Shown one piece after another: positions 56,478-64,000 of a DNA stretch of 64,000 nt. The notes beneath the pieces were generated by a model, which saw only the letters and a program-made list of their open reading frames with translations, was not told the origin of the DNA and did not search any database. Where the stretch lies: NCBI RefSeq assembly GCF_003427025.1, contig NZ_QVAI01000003.1:248001-312000 (forward strand), read 5' to 3'. Made by a program: the position numbers and the translations under genes. Every line of letters starts with the position of its first letter. The first letter of the stretch is position 1. Source of the DNA: Jiangella endophytica. GTDB lineage: Bacteria; Actinomycetota; Actinomycetes; Jiangellales; Jiangellaceae.

Positions 56478-58319
56478 CTACTCCTGTACGCGTCCGCCCA
56501 GGTGGGTGGCGAGGAAACGCTCGGCGGCGGCGTAGAACCGCTCGCGGTTCTCGGGCCGGGCCAGGCCGTGGCCCTCGTCCTCGAACAGCAGGTACTCGTG
56601 GTCGAGACCCTTCTCCTCGAGCGCGGCCACGATCTGCTCGGCCTCGGCGATCTTCACCCGGGGGTCGTTCTTGCCCTGGGCGACCAGCACCGGGATGGTG
56701 ATCTGGTCGACCTTCGACAGCGGCGAGCGCTCCCACAGCAGGTCGCGTTCGGTCTCGGGGTTGCCGACGCGGTTGTGCATGAGCGCGATCTGCGGCTTCC
56801 AGTACTCCGGCACCGACGCGAGCAGTGTGAGCAGGTTCGACGGCCCGACGATGTCGACGGCGCAGCGGAACACGTCGGGCGTGAACGCCGCACCGGCCAG
56901 CGCGGCGTACCCGCCGTACGAGCCGCCGTAGATGCCGACGCGGTCGCGGTCGACGAGGCCCTGGCCGACGAGGTGGTCGACGGCGTCGAGCAGGTCGGTG
57001 TGCATGGCCCGGCCCCACTCCTTGTTGCCGGCGTTGCCGAACGCCTTGCCATAGCCGGTCGAGCCGCGGAAGTTCACCTGGACACAGACGTAGCCGCGGT
57101 TGGCGAACCACTGCGCCTCGGGGTCGTAGCCCCAGGTGTCGCGCGCCCACGGACCGCCATGGACGTCGAGCACCGCCGGCAGGCTCGCACGGTCGACGCC
57201 GCGCGGGTAGGTCAGATAGCCGTGCACCGTCAGGCCGTCGCGGGCGGTGTAGGAGAACGGCTCCATCTCGGCGAGGTCGTACTGCTCCAGCTCAGGACGG
57301 TGCGAGAACAGGAAGGTGAGCTCGCCGGAGTCGCGGTCGTAGCGGTAGTACCGGACCGGGCCGTCGGACAGCAGGTCGTGCACCAGCCAGGTGCGGTCGT
57401 CGCGGACCGGCCGCGCGATGCCCACGTCGCCCTGCAGCTGCGACGTCAGGCGCTCGACCTCGGCCCCGAAGTCGGGGTCGAGGAAGGTCCAGGACTTGCG
57501 CTCCTTGATGTACGTGACGGCCTGCGGCTCGAGCGTCTCGGGATCGCGGGCGATGCCGGCGACGTCGTACTCGGGGTCCTCGGCGAGCACCGTCTCGGCG
57601 CCCGTCGCGAGGTCGACGCGGATGAGCCTGGCCGCGTTGACGCCGGTGCTGGAGAGCAGGAAGGCGGCCGAGCCGTCGCGGTTGAACCCGGCGACATCGG
57701 TGGTGAGGACGTCGTCGGGGCCGATCTCGAACCACGGCTCGTCGGTGCCGTCGTCGCCGCGGCGGTAGACGACCGCGCCGCCGTCCTCCGTCATGGCGAC
57801 GCCGCCGCGGATGCGCTGCTCGGAGTCGACCAGCCAGCCCGCGTAGCCGGGGTTGGCGGCGATCTTCGTCAGCTCGCGGGTGGTGAGGTCGAGCCGGTAG
57901 ACGTCGTGCAGCTCGGGGTTGTCGGCGTTCAGGCCGACGAGCATGGACGTGGGGTGCCACCGGTTGTGCTCGAGGATGTGCGCGGTGACCTTGTCCTGCG
58001 GCGTGACCAGTGTGGTCTCGCCGGTCTCGAGGTCGAGCGCGTAGAGGCGCCAGTCCTCGTCGCCGTCGGTGTCCTGCAGGTACGCCAGCGTGCGGTCGTC
58101 GTGGCAGAACATGAACGTGCGCACGCCGCGGTGGCGGTCGTGGGTGACCGGACGCGCCGCCGCGGGGTCGTCGGCGGGCCCGACCCAGACGTTCAGCACG
58201 CCTTCGTCCGGGGCGACGAAGCCCAGCCGGGAGCCGTCGGGCGACAGCGTGGGAAGTAACCGCTCGGGGTTGCCGAACAGGACGTCCCGGGGGATCAGCG
58301 GCACCGCGTCATACGTCAT
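56478..58319 (-). CDS. S9 family (prolyl oligopeptidase-like) peptidase
   Basis: A 613-residue two-domain peptidase: an N-terminal beta-propeller (about 20-350) and a C-terminal alpha/beta hydrolase (about 360-613). The catalytic Ser is in YGGSYGGYAALAG (near residue 465), the Asp is in PVLVAQGKNDPRVK, and the His in FEDEGHGLARPENR. It resembles acylaminoacyl- or dipeptidyl-peptidases that cut small peptides. No signal peptide is visible, so it is probably cytoplasmic and degrades imported or internal peptides. The start is 90 bp from the divergent dinG-like gene. Confidence 0.93.
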   Translation of the reverse strand: MTYDAVPLIPRDVLFGNPERLLPTLSPDGSRLGFVAPDEGVLNVWVGPADDPAAARPVTHDRHRGVRTFMFCHDDRTLAYLQDTDGDEDWRLYALDLETGETTLVTPQDKVTAHILEHNRWHPTSMLVGLNADNPELHDVYRLDLTTRELTKIAANPGYAGWLVDSEQRIRGGVAMTEDGGAVVYRRGDDGTDEPWFEIGPDDVLTTDVAGFNRDGSAAFLLSSTGVNAARLIRVDLATGAETVLAEDPEYDVAGIARDPETLEPQAVTYIKERKSWTFLDPDFGAEVERLTSQLQGDVGIARPVRDDRTWLVHDLLSDGPVRYYRYDRDSGELTFLFSHRPELEQYDLAEMEPFSYTARDGLTVHGYLTYPRGVDRASLPAVLDVHGGPWARDTWGYDPEAQWFANRGYVCVQVNFRGSTGYGKAFGNAGNKEWGRAMHTDLLDAVDHLVGQGLVDRDRVGIYGGSYGGYAALAGAAFTPDVFRCAVDIVGPSNLLTLLASVPEYWKPQIALMHNRVGNPETERDLLWERSPLSKVDQITIPVLVAQGKNDPRVKIAEAEQIVAALEEKGLDHEYLLFEDEGHGLARPENRERFYAAAERFLATHLGGRVQE

Positions 58320-58396
58320 TCCGGCATTCCATCACGCGCCTCGGACATGGTCGAGACGCGGCTGTGGACAACCGCTTTCCGGGTCGCGTGGTCGGG

Positions 58397-58402
58397 TAGT
58401 GT
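58397..58402 (+). promoter_or_regulatory. Putative -10 element of the dinG-like gene
   Basis: TAGTGT ends seven bases before the GTG at 58410, consistent with a leaderless transcript. I see no SOS box near it. Confidence 0.4.
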
Positions 58403-58409
58403 CGGGCCG

Positions 58410-60377
58410 GTGAGCCAGGGTGATGTGACGGTCGAGAAATTGCTGACGGCGGCCGTCGGGGCCGTCGGCGGTGCCGAACGCCCTGGTCAGGTCGAGATGG
58501 CCGAGGCGGTCGGCGAATCGGTCGCCGACGGCAAGCATCTGCTGGTCCAGGCCGGCACCGGCACCGGCAAGTCGCTGGCCTACCTGGTGCCGTCGCTGCT
58601 GCACGCCGACGCCGCCGACGGACCGGTCATCGTCGCGACGGCGACGCTCGCGCTGCAGGCGCAGCTGGTCGACCGCGACCTCCCGGCGCTGGCCAAGGCG
58701 GCCGAGCCGCTGCTGGGCCGGCTGCCCAGGTGGGCAACGCTCAAGGGCCGCGCCAACTACGCCTGCCTGCACCGTGTCCGCGACGGCGCGCCCGACGACC
58801 AGGGCGAGCTGGTCCCGGTCGAGGAACTGTCCGCCGGGCCGCTGGGCGCCGAGGTGCTGCGGGCTCGCGAGTGGGCCGAGCAGCAGGCGGCGACCAGGGG
58901 CACCGGCGACCGCGACAAACTCGAACCCGGGGTCAGCGACCGCGCGTGGTCGCAGGTCTCGGTGTCGTCGCGCGAGTGCCTGGGCGCCGCACGCTGCCCG
59001 TACGGCCAGGAGTGCTTCGCCGAGCTGGCCCGCGCCCGCTCCGACGGCGCCGACGTCGTCGTCACCAACCACGCGCTGCTGGCCATCGACGCGCTCGAAG
59101 GGCTGCCGGTGCTGCCCGACCACGACGTCGTGGTGGTCGACGAGGCGCACGAGCTGGCCGCGCGCGTCACCGGCGTCGCCACGGCCGACCTGTGGCCGGG
59201 GGTCATCGACCGCGCCGCGGTGCGTTCACGGGTGCACGTCGACGACGGCGACGCCGAAGAACTGCGCGCGGCGGGCGAGCGCCTGCGGGCGGCGCTGCTC
59301 GACGCGCCGGTGGGCCGGCTCGACTCCGTGCCCGAGGCGCTGCTGGCCACGCTGGTCGAGCTGCGCGACGCGGCGCGGGCGGTGCAGTCGGGGTTCGCCG
59401 GATCCGCCCGCGAAGAGCGGGCCGCCGACGTCGAGGCGTCCCGGCGGGCCGCGAAGACCATGATCGACGACGTCTACGGCACGGCCGAGCGGCTGGTCGC
59501 CAACAGCGAGCACGACGTCGTGTGGGTCGAGGACCGCGAGCGCGGCGGCCGGTCGCTGCGGGTCGCACCGCTGTCGGTGGCCGGGCTGCTGCGCGAGCGG
59601 CTGTTCGGGCAGAACACCGTCGTGGCCACGTCGGCCACGCTCGAGCTCGGCGGGTCCTTCGACTCCGCCGCCGGGGCGTTCGGGCTGATGGGCGAGGGCG
59701 CGCCGGCGTGGCGTTCGCTCGACGTCGGGTCGCCGTTCGACTACGGCAAGCAGGCCATCCTCTACGTCGCCCGCGACCTCCCGACGCCGGGCCGCGACGG
59801 CCTGCGCCCCGAGGCGGTCGACGTCCTGGTCGAGCTGATGGCGGCGGCCGGCGGGCGGACGCTCGGGCTGTTCTCGTCGCGGCGGGCGGCGCAGGAGGCG
59901 GCCGAGGCCGTGCGCAAGCGTCTGCCCGATCTCCCCGTCCTGTGTCAGGGCGACGACGTGGTGGCGACGCTGCTGCGCACGTTCGCCGCCGACGAGAAGA
60001 CCTGCCTGTTCGGGACGCTCTCGTTGTGGCAGGGCGTCGACGTGCCGGGCGGGTCGTGCCAGCTGGTCGTCATCGACCGCATCCCGTTCCCGCGGCCCGA
60101 CGAGCCGCTCGCGTCGGCGCGGCAGCGCGCGGTCGAGAAGTCGGGCGGCAACGGCTTCATGTCGGTGGCGGCCACGCACGCGGCGCTGCTGCTGGCGCAG
60201 GGGGCCGGGAGGCTGATCCGCCGGTCGACCGACCGGGGCGTGGTGGCCGTGCTGGACCCGCGCCTGGTCACCGCCCGATACGGGAGCTACCTGCGGGCGT
60301 CGCTGCCGCCGATGTGGTTCACGAGCGACAAGTCGGTCGTGTCGGGCGCGCTGCAGCGGCTGGCGGTCTCGTCGTAG
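58410..60377 (+). CDS. dinG: DinG-like ATP-dependent DNA helicase
   Basis: A 655-residue SF2 helicase of the XPD/DinG group. Walker A is in QAGTGTGKSLAYLVPSLL (near residue 50). Four cysteines, in ANYACLHRV and ECLGAARCPYGQECF (near 130-210), fit the 4Fe-4S cluster. The DEAH box is VVVDEAHELAARV near 245. Motifs FGTLSLWQGVDVPG and QGAGRLIRRSTDRG are in the second RecA-like domain. GTG 58410 is chosen because a -10 element precedes it and the family-like sequence begins there; an in-frame upstream GTG at 58347 is possible. It lies between the S9 gene and lexA, but no SOS box is visible. Confidence 0.93.
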   Translation: MSQGDVTVEKLLTAAVGAVGGAERPGQVEMAEAVGESVADGKHLLVQAGTGTGKSLAYLVPSLLHADAADGPVIVATATLALQAQLVDRDLPALAKAAEPLLGRLPRWATLKGRANYACLHRVRDGAPDDQGELVPVEELSAGPLGAEVLRAREWAEQQAATRGTGDRDKLEPGVSDRAWSQVSVSSRECLGAARCPYGQECFAELARARSDGADVVVTNHALLAIDALEGLPVLPDHDVVVVDEAHELAARVTGVATADLWPGVIDRAAVRSRVHVDDGDAEELRAAGERLRAALLDAPVGRLDSVPEALLATLVELRDAARAVQSGFAGSAREERAADVEASRRAAKTMIDDVYGTAERLVANSEHDVVWVEDRERGGRSLRVAPLSVAGLLRERLFGQNTVVATSATLELGGSFDSAAGAFGLMGEGAPAWRSLDVGSPFDYGKQAILYVARDLPTPGRDGLRPEAVDVLVELMAAAGGRTLGLFSSRRAAQEAAEAVRKRLPDLPVLCQGDDVVATLLRTFAADEKTCLFGTLSLWQGVDVPGGSCQLVVIDRIPFPRPDEPLASARQRAVEKSGGNGFMSVAATHAALLLAQGAGRLIRRSTDRGVVAVLDPRLVTARYGSYLRASLPPMWFTSDKSVVSGALQRLAVSS

Positions 60378-60452
60378 CTGTTCGTGGCCGAGTGGGCACC
60401 AGCCGGGGCGTGTGGTGGCCTGAACGCCCCGGCCGGAGCCGGCTCGGTCGTC

Positions 60453-61181
60453 TCAGATGCGGCGCATGACCGCGACCACGCGGCCCAGCACCGTGGCGTC
60501 GTCGCCGTCGATGGGCTCGTAGTCGGCGTTGTGCGGCAACAGCCAGATGTGGCCGTCGCGCTTCTTGAACGTCTTCACCGTCGCCTCGCCGTCGATCATC
60601 GCGGCGACGATCTCGCCGTTCTCGGCCACCGGCTGCTGACGGACGACCACCCAGTCGCCGTCGCAGATGGCGGCGTCGACCATGGAGTCGCCGACGACGC
60701 GGAGCATGAACAGCGTGCCCTCGCCGACCAGCTCGCGCGGCAGCGGGAAGACGTCCTCGACCGCCTGCTCGGCCAGCACCGGCCCACCTGCGGCGATGCG
60801 GCCGACCATCGGGACGTACGACGGCGTGGGCAGGTTGCTCTCTTCGTCGTCCATCATCTGGCGGGTGAAGTCGCCGGGCGCCGTGCCGGGCGGCAGGACC
60901 TCGAGTGCTCGGGGGCGGTGCGGGTCGCGGCGGATGTAGCCCTTGTTCTCGAGCACGCCCAGCTGGTGGGCGACGCTGGACGGGCTGGACAGGCCGGCGG
61001 CCTGTCCGATCTCGCGCATGCTGGGCGGATAGCCACGACGGCCCACCGACTCGCGGATGACCTCGAGCACCTTGCGCTGCCGCACCGTGAGGTCGGCCGG
61101 ATGCTGGTGGGTCTCCGGGAAGTTGTGCACCGAGGCGACGGCTGCCTCGCCGCGCTCCTCGTCGTCGTTGTTGGCCACCAC
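60453..61181 (-). CDS. lexA: SOS repressor LexA
   Basis: LexA represses DNA-damage genes and cleaves itself when RecA filaments form. The 242-residue protein has an N-terminal winged helix ([37 protein letters not shown]), the cleavage bond Ala131-Gly132 in [13 protein letters not shown], and the Ser166 (VVGDSMVDA)/Lys203 (EATVKTFKK) dyad. The start is GTG. It is divergent from the LysM gene; the 228-bp gap contains SOS boxes and a PafBC-type promoter, so it is autoregulated. Confidence 0.97.
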   Translation of the reverse strand: MVANNDDEERGEAAVASVHNFPETHQHPADLTVRQRKVLEVIRESVGRRGYPPSMREIGQAAGLSSPSSVAHQLGVLENKGYIRRDPHRPRALEVLPPGTAPGDFTRQMMDDEESNLPTPSYVPMVGRIAAGGPVLAEQAVEDVFPLPRELVGEGTLFMLRVVGDSMVDAAICDGDWVVVRQQPVAENGEIVAAMIDGEATVKTFKKRDGHIWLLPHNADYEPIDGDDATVLGRVVAVMRRI

Positions 61182-61304
61182 GCCACCTCCGGCTACTCGT
61201 TGATGTCACTGCGGTCGATGCGACGGCGCTTTTCGCAGCATCCGTTCGAAAACGCGTCGCAGGGTCGATTGATGTGGTCACAGTAGCCGGAATGCAAGAC
61301 ACGA

Positions 61305-61320
61305 TCAAACATCTGTTCGA
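61305..61320. promoter_or_regulatory. SOS box 1 in the lexA/LysM intergenic region
   Basis: TCAAACATCTGTTCGA differs from TCGAAC-N4-GTTCGA at one base. It lies 124 bp upstream of lexA and 90 bp upstream of the LysM gene, probably controlling one or both. Confidence 0.7.
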
Positions 61321-61333
61321 ACGTGTCTCGACT

Positions 61334-61356
61334 CTGTCAGTGGCAGCGTGTACAAC
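61334..61356 (+). promoter_or_regulatory. PafBC-type promoter of the LysM gene
   Basis: CTGTCAGTG, an eight-base spacer, and TACAAC repeat the spacing of the recA PafBC-type promoter at 20970-20992. It points toward the LysM gene with a leader of about 50 bases. Confidence 0.75.
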
Positions 61357-61375
61357 TATTCGTACAGTCGTTCTA

Positions 61376-61391
61376 TCGAACGGATGTGCGA
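61376..61391. promoter_or_regulatory. SOS box 2 in the lexA/LysM intergenic region
   Basis: TCGAACGGATGTGCGA has the perfect left half of the SOS box and a right half differing at two bases. It lies 18 bp upstream of the LysM gene ATG and just after the PafBC-type promoter start site. Confidence 0.65.
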
Positions 61392-61409
61392 CAAGACCGG
61401 AGGCTGACC

Positions 61410-61868
61410 ATGGCGACGACGACCTACATCCCGCCGTTCGAGACCCGCACCCGCGTGGTCATCGAGCCCGAGCGCACCGATGCCCCGCCGCGCCGCCACG
61501 TCGCGCGTCGGCGTCCGGCCGGGCGCCCGGCGGCGGTCGCGTGCGTGGGTTCGGCCGAGCCGTCGCTGCACGGCTCGCGGCTCACCCGGCGCGGTCGGGT
61601 CGTCGTCGGGCTGGCGTGGCTGCTGCTCATCGTCGCCGGCGCCCTGGCGTTCGTCCGTCCGTGGGACGGTGGCGCCCCCGCCGGTGCCGCTGCCACCACC
61701 ACGACGGTCGAGGTCCGCGGTGGCGACACCCTCTGGGAGCTCGCCACCGACGTCGCCCCCTCGGCCGACCCGCGCGAGACGGTCGCCGCCATCATCCAGC
61801 TGAACGGCCTCTCCTCGGCGGGCGACATCCGCCCCGGCGATCTCATCCAGGTCCCGTCCGGCCTCTGA
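61410..61868 (+). CDS. Membrane LysM protein, damage-inducible (ChiZ/YneA-like)
   Basis: A 152-residue protein with a basic cytoplasmic N-terminus (about 60 residues), one transmembrane helix (about 65-84), and an extracytoplasmic LysM domain (TTTVEVRGGDTLWELATD, DIRPGDLIQVPSG). LysM domains bind peptidoglycan. Its divergent arrangement with lexA and its size match the cell-division inhibitors ChiZ (Mycobacterium), DivS and YneA, which delay septation during SOS. The start ATG has GGAGG six bases upstream. Both SOS and PafBC elements precede it. Function is inferred from position and architecture. Confidence 0.88.
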   Translation: MATTTYIPPFETRTRVVIEPERTDAPPRRHVARRRPAGRPAAVACVGSAEPSLHGSRLTRRGRVVVGLAWLLLIVAGALAFVRPWDGGAPAGAAATTTTVEVRGGDTLWELATDVAPSADPRETVAAIIQLNGLSSAGDIRPGDLIQVPSGL

Positions 61869-62075
61869 CCGTGTCCCGGTCCGGCTGTTGGCCGGGTCCT
61901 CGGTCCGGTGCGCCGTGCGGGTGGATGGGCATCGCCTCCATGCCCCCACGCTCGTCGGTGCGCCCTGACCGCTGGCTTTCCTCGGCTGTTCGACTGGTTC
62001 GACCGTTGATTCTCGACCCCTGCTGACCGATCGTCGTCGAGTCGCGGTCGTGCGCCTCGACCGCTCGGGCGCTTC

Positions 62076-62228
62076 GCGCCGACTCCGGCCTCTCGATACG
62101 CGTCGCGTTGCTCGCGCCGACTCCGGCCTCTCGATACGCGTCGCGTTGCTCGCGCCGACGATGGCCTCTCGATACGCGTCGCGTTGCTAGCGCCGACGAC
62201 GACCGCTGGACCCGCGTCGCGTTGCCTC
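62076..62228. repeat. 38-bp tandem repeat, about four copies
   Basis: Units begin GCGCCGACTCCGGCCTCTCG and run to the next GCGCC. Copies 62076-62113 and 62114-62151 are identical; 62152-62189 differs by a few bases; a fourth is degenerate. Confidence 0.9.
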
Positions 62229-62427
62229 GCGCGATTCCGTCCGGCGCTGGGATGGGCGTGGTCCGGGCGTGCGGGTCCCGTTGGCGTGTTCGCTGTCCGC
62301 CCCACCCGAACCGGCTCATGCCTCATGGGCGGCTGGCAGGGGACGGGAGGGCGGCACGGGCGTTCAGGTCCGCTGGAATCTCGCGGTTGGCGCTCTTCTC
62401 GGCCGAGTCCGCTGATCGATGGCGTTC

Positions 62428-62485
62428 TTCATGATCATCCAGGATTCGATGCACTATAGGGTGTCGGATCCTGGATGATCATGAA
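62428..62485. terminator. Hairpin with perfect 18-bp arms
   Basis: TTCATGATCATCCAGGAT (62428-62445) is exactly complementary to 62468-62485. Another five pairs including G-U extend the stem inward. It lies 560 bp after the LysM gene. It may be a dispersed intergenic repeat; no T-run follows. Confidence 0.6.
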
Positions 62486-62644
62486 AGCGGCTCGGGGAAT
62501 CGGTGGGTGCCCGCTGGTACGGGTCATCGCGACGAGGTCCAGGGCATCACTTGGCCCTGCATGCCGGCCATGGCACAAGCTCGCGCAGCGCCCGTCGACC
62601 GGCGACGTTGGCCGTGGCCGGCGGACGGCAATGCACGGCGAAGC

Positions 62645-62935
62645 CGGTAGTCGTCGGTCCGTGGAGTCGCCAGCGGCCAGCGGACAATGGGCCGAGCGGA
62701 GTCGGTAGCCGTCGGTCCGTGGAGTCGGCAGCGGCCAGCGGGCCGGGACCAGTAGTGGGTCGGTCGCCGACCCCAGCGAGGTCGCCAGCGGCCAGCGGAC
62801 GGTGGGCCGAGCGGAGTCGGTAGCCGTCGGTCCGTGGAGTCGGCAGCGGCCAGCGGGCCGGCAACGCATGGCGGAGTCGGTAGCCAACCCCGGCGAAGTC
62901 GGCAGCGGCCAGCGGAGCCGGACCAGCAACGGAGT
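62645..62935. repeat. About 58-bp tandem repeat, five copies
   Basis: Units begin CGGTNGCC/CGGTAGTC and contain AGCGGCCAGCGG. Boundaries are 62645, 62703, 62761, 62818, 62878 and 62936, with lengths 58, 58, 57, 60 and 58. Copies 1 and 3, and 2 and 4, are most alike, giving a higher-order 116-bp dimer. A partial sixth copy follows. Confidence 0.9.
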
Positions 62936-63199
62936 CGGTCGCCGGAACACCACCCATGGCCAGAGGCGGCCAGCGAGCCAGGTGCACAGCGAGCAGGGAA
63001 GCCGGGGCCCATGGTTGGGCCGGCCCCTGATGCTGCTTGAACGGGGGCGCGGGTGGTCGGGTCAAGCGGTCGTCGCCGCGCGAAGCGCCCAACGGAGTCC
63101 GCTTGAGGCGGCCTCCCGCGCTCCCGACCATGGAGAGCAGCAGGGGGCAGGCCAACGCGGCAGACCCAACCCAACGAGAGCCCGGCCCACCGAACACCC

Positions 63200-63301
63200 G
63201 AAGAGCCGACGAGCCGGAAGAGCCGACGAGCCGGAAGAGCCGACGAGCCGGAAGAGCCGACGAGTCCGAAGTACCGACGAGCCCGAAGTACCGAAGACCG
63301 G
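63200..63301. repeat. 17-bp tandem repeat, about six copies
   Basis: The unit GAAGAGCCGACGAGCCG repeats every 17 bases from 63200. The first three copies are identical, and the last three change to GAAGTACC-type variants. Confidence 0.9.
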
Positions 63302-63627
63302 GCCCACGGGGGACCCGGCCAACGGACACCCCCACATCTTGTGGTCGCCCCTCTGTCCACAACCCGGCGACCCCGCCGTCATCCACAACCCACAGGCCTC
63401 CGGCCCGGCGGCAGCCCGGCGACCCGCCAGGACGGCCCAAAACCGCTCCCGACCTGCGAAAACCAGCCGCGTCCGGGGATCCGGCCGGCAACGACGTGAG
63501 GCCCACCACAGGACCGCGCGACGCGCCGAACGACTTGATCGACTCATCCATGACCTGCGGCTTTGAAACCCCCTCCGCCGAGTACGTCCATGTCGGTTGC
63601 AGACGCCCCTCCGGCCGACGTACCGTA

Positions 63628-63643
63628 CCCCTATATCTAGTAG
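63628..63643. promoter_or_regulatory. Probable NrdR box upstream of nrdR
   Basis: CCCCTATATCTAGTAG resembles the NrdR box (ACACWATATATWGTGT) in the central CTATAT-TAGT part. A TTACACAGGTGTAA dyad follows at 63644-63657. NrdR boxes occur before nrd genes and before nrdR-nrdJ operons, so autoregulation is likely. Confidence 0.5.
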
Positions 63644-63736
63644 TTACACAGGTGTAAGCTGTCCACAGGTAGTGGTCGAGAGTGCACAAGTTGTCCCCAT
63701 CTCGTCCACAGGTCCAGCGTCGAGGAGGTGCCCCAC

Positions 63737-64000
63737 ATGCACTGTCCGTTCTGCCGTCACGCCGACAGCCGGGTGGTCGACAGCCGTACCGCTGACGAGG
63801 GCACCGTGATCCGCCGGCGGAGGCAGTGCCTTGGCTGCGAGCGCCGGTTCACGACCGTCGAGCAGTTGACGCTCGCCGTGGTGAAGCGGTCCGGGGTCAC
63901 CGAGCCGTTCAGCCGCGAGAAGGTCGTCGCCGGGGTGCGCCGGGCGTGCCAGGGGCGGGGTGTCAGCGAGGACTCCCTGGCCAGGCTGGCCCAGCGGGTC
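63737..64000 (+). CDS. nrdR: Transcriptional repressor NrdR, N-terminal part (cut by window edge)
   Basis: The reading starts ATG at 63737 with GAGGAGGTG upstream and runs off the window after 88 codons. It opens with the zinc ribbon [17 protein letters not shown]...[15 protein letters not shown] (Cys3, Cys6, Cys31, Cys34) and continues into the ATP-cone ([30 protein letters not shown]). NrdR represses ribonucleotide reductase genes when (d)ATP is bound. Downstream in actinobacteria nrdJ usually follows. The likely NrdR box lies about 100 bp upstream. Confidence 0.96.
   Translation, partial: MHCPFCRHADSRVVDSRTADEGTVIRRRRQCLGCERRFTTVEQLTLAVVKRSGVTEPFSREKVVAGVRRACQGRGVSEDSLARLAQRV

Larger units (their letters stand above)
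61869..63736. other. Gene-free, repeat-dense interval between the LysM gene and nrdR
   Basis: I find no convincing gene in these 1868 bases; open frames in it translate the repeats. It contains three different minisatellites (38, 58 and 17 bp), an 18-bp-arm hairpin, two clusters of TCCACA motifs, and the nrdR promoter region with a likely NrdR box. Confidence 0.75.

Noticed and set aside
58320-58410. SOS box controlling the dinG-like gene
   Set aside because: No TCGAAC-N4-GTTCGA-like sequence in the gap.
62645-62935. CRISPR array
   Set aside because: Units are contiguous with no unique spacers, and there are no cas genes.
63037-63657. A 206-codon frame in the 17-bp repeat region
   Set aside because: The translation is repeat-derived and no ribosome binding site or family motif is visible.
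63302-63736. Cobalamin riboswitch upstream of nrdR
   Set aside because: No B12-box-like core was found; in relatives it lies before nrdABS or nrdJ rather than nrdR.

Overview
The window is chromosomal DNA from a very GC-rich actinomycete. The order ftsK-rimO-pgsA-cinA-clgR, then DUF3046/recA/recX/rny, gluABCD, miaB, dioxygenase-like gene/miaA/dapF/hflX, and finally lexA/nrdR is the conserved actinobacterial recA-lexA neighbourhood. Gene content and style resemble Jiangella or a close relative, but this is an impression and no 16S rRNA gene is present. I saw no rRNA, tRNA, CRISPR array, insertion sequence or prophage.

Layout. 0-1.8 kb: a DUF917 and hydantoinase/oxoprolinase pair on the minus strand, cut by the window edge. 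1.9-10.6 kb: ftsK, a small alpha/beta hydrolase, a GH20 hexosaminidase, rimO, pgsA, cinA, clgR, a flavin reductase and a GNAT. 10.6-11.55 kb: gene-free DNA rich in repeats, including a perfect 54-bp palindrome. 11.5-20.9 kb: lhr, DUF3046, a lipoprotein, and a drug-type ABC exporter translationally coupled to an MFS pump. 20.9-25.5 kb: recA (SOS box plus PafBC-type promoter), recX with a long disordered N-terminus, and rny. 25.5-36.2 kb: a nutrient-acquisition block with gluABCD glutamate-type uptake, two secreted M14 carboxypeptidases, and between them a response regulator, sensor kinase and TAXI-lipoprotein operon. 36.2-38.2 kb: miaB and a VOC protein. 38.3-48.1 kb: two minus-strand operons, each headed by a LacI-type operator. 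One encodes a TIM-barrel isomerase-like protein and a 1507-residue ThuA/glucose-sorbosone-dehydrogenase-like/PKD exoprotein. The other encodes a cupin, an SsuABC/ThiXYZ-like ABC importer and an NCS1-type permease. 48.4-51.7 kb: an unrecognised 1076-residue membrane-anchored, repeat-rich protein. 51.7-60.4 kb: dioxygenase-like protein, orphan antitoxin-like protein, miaA, dapF, hflX, an S9 peptidase and dinG-like helicase. 60.4-64 kb: lexA divergent from a LysM membrane protein, then about 1.9 kb of minisatellite-rich DNA, then nrdR (cut by the window edge).

How it fits together. The DNA-damage response is the strongest shared theme: recA and the lexA/LysM divergent region both carry LexA-type SOS boxes and PafBC-type promoters with identical spacing. 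RNA modification and stability genes (rimO, miaB, miaA, rny) are interspersed with ribosome and cell-wall housekeeping genes (hflX, dapF). The best candidates for undescribed biology are the 1076-residue repeat protein, the carboxypeptidase/TAXI-sensor/glutamate-uptake block, and the two operons that appear to share one LacI-family regulator located outside the window.
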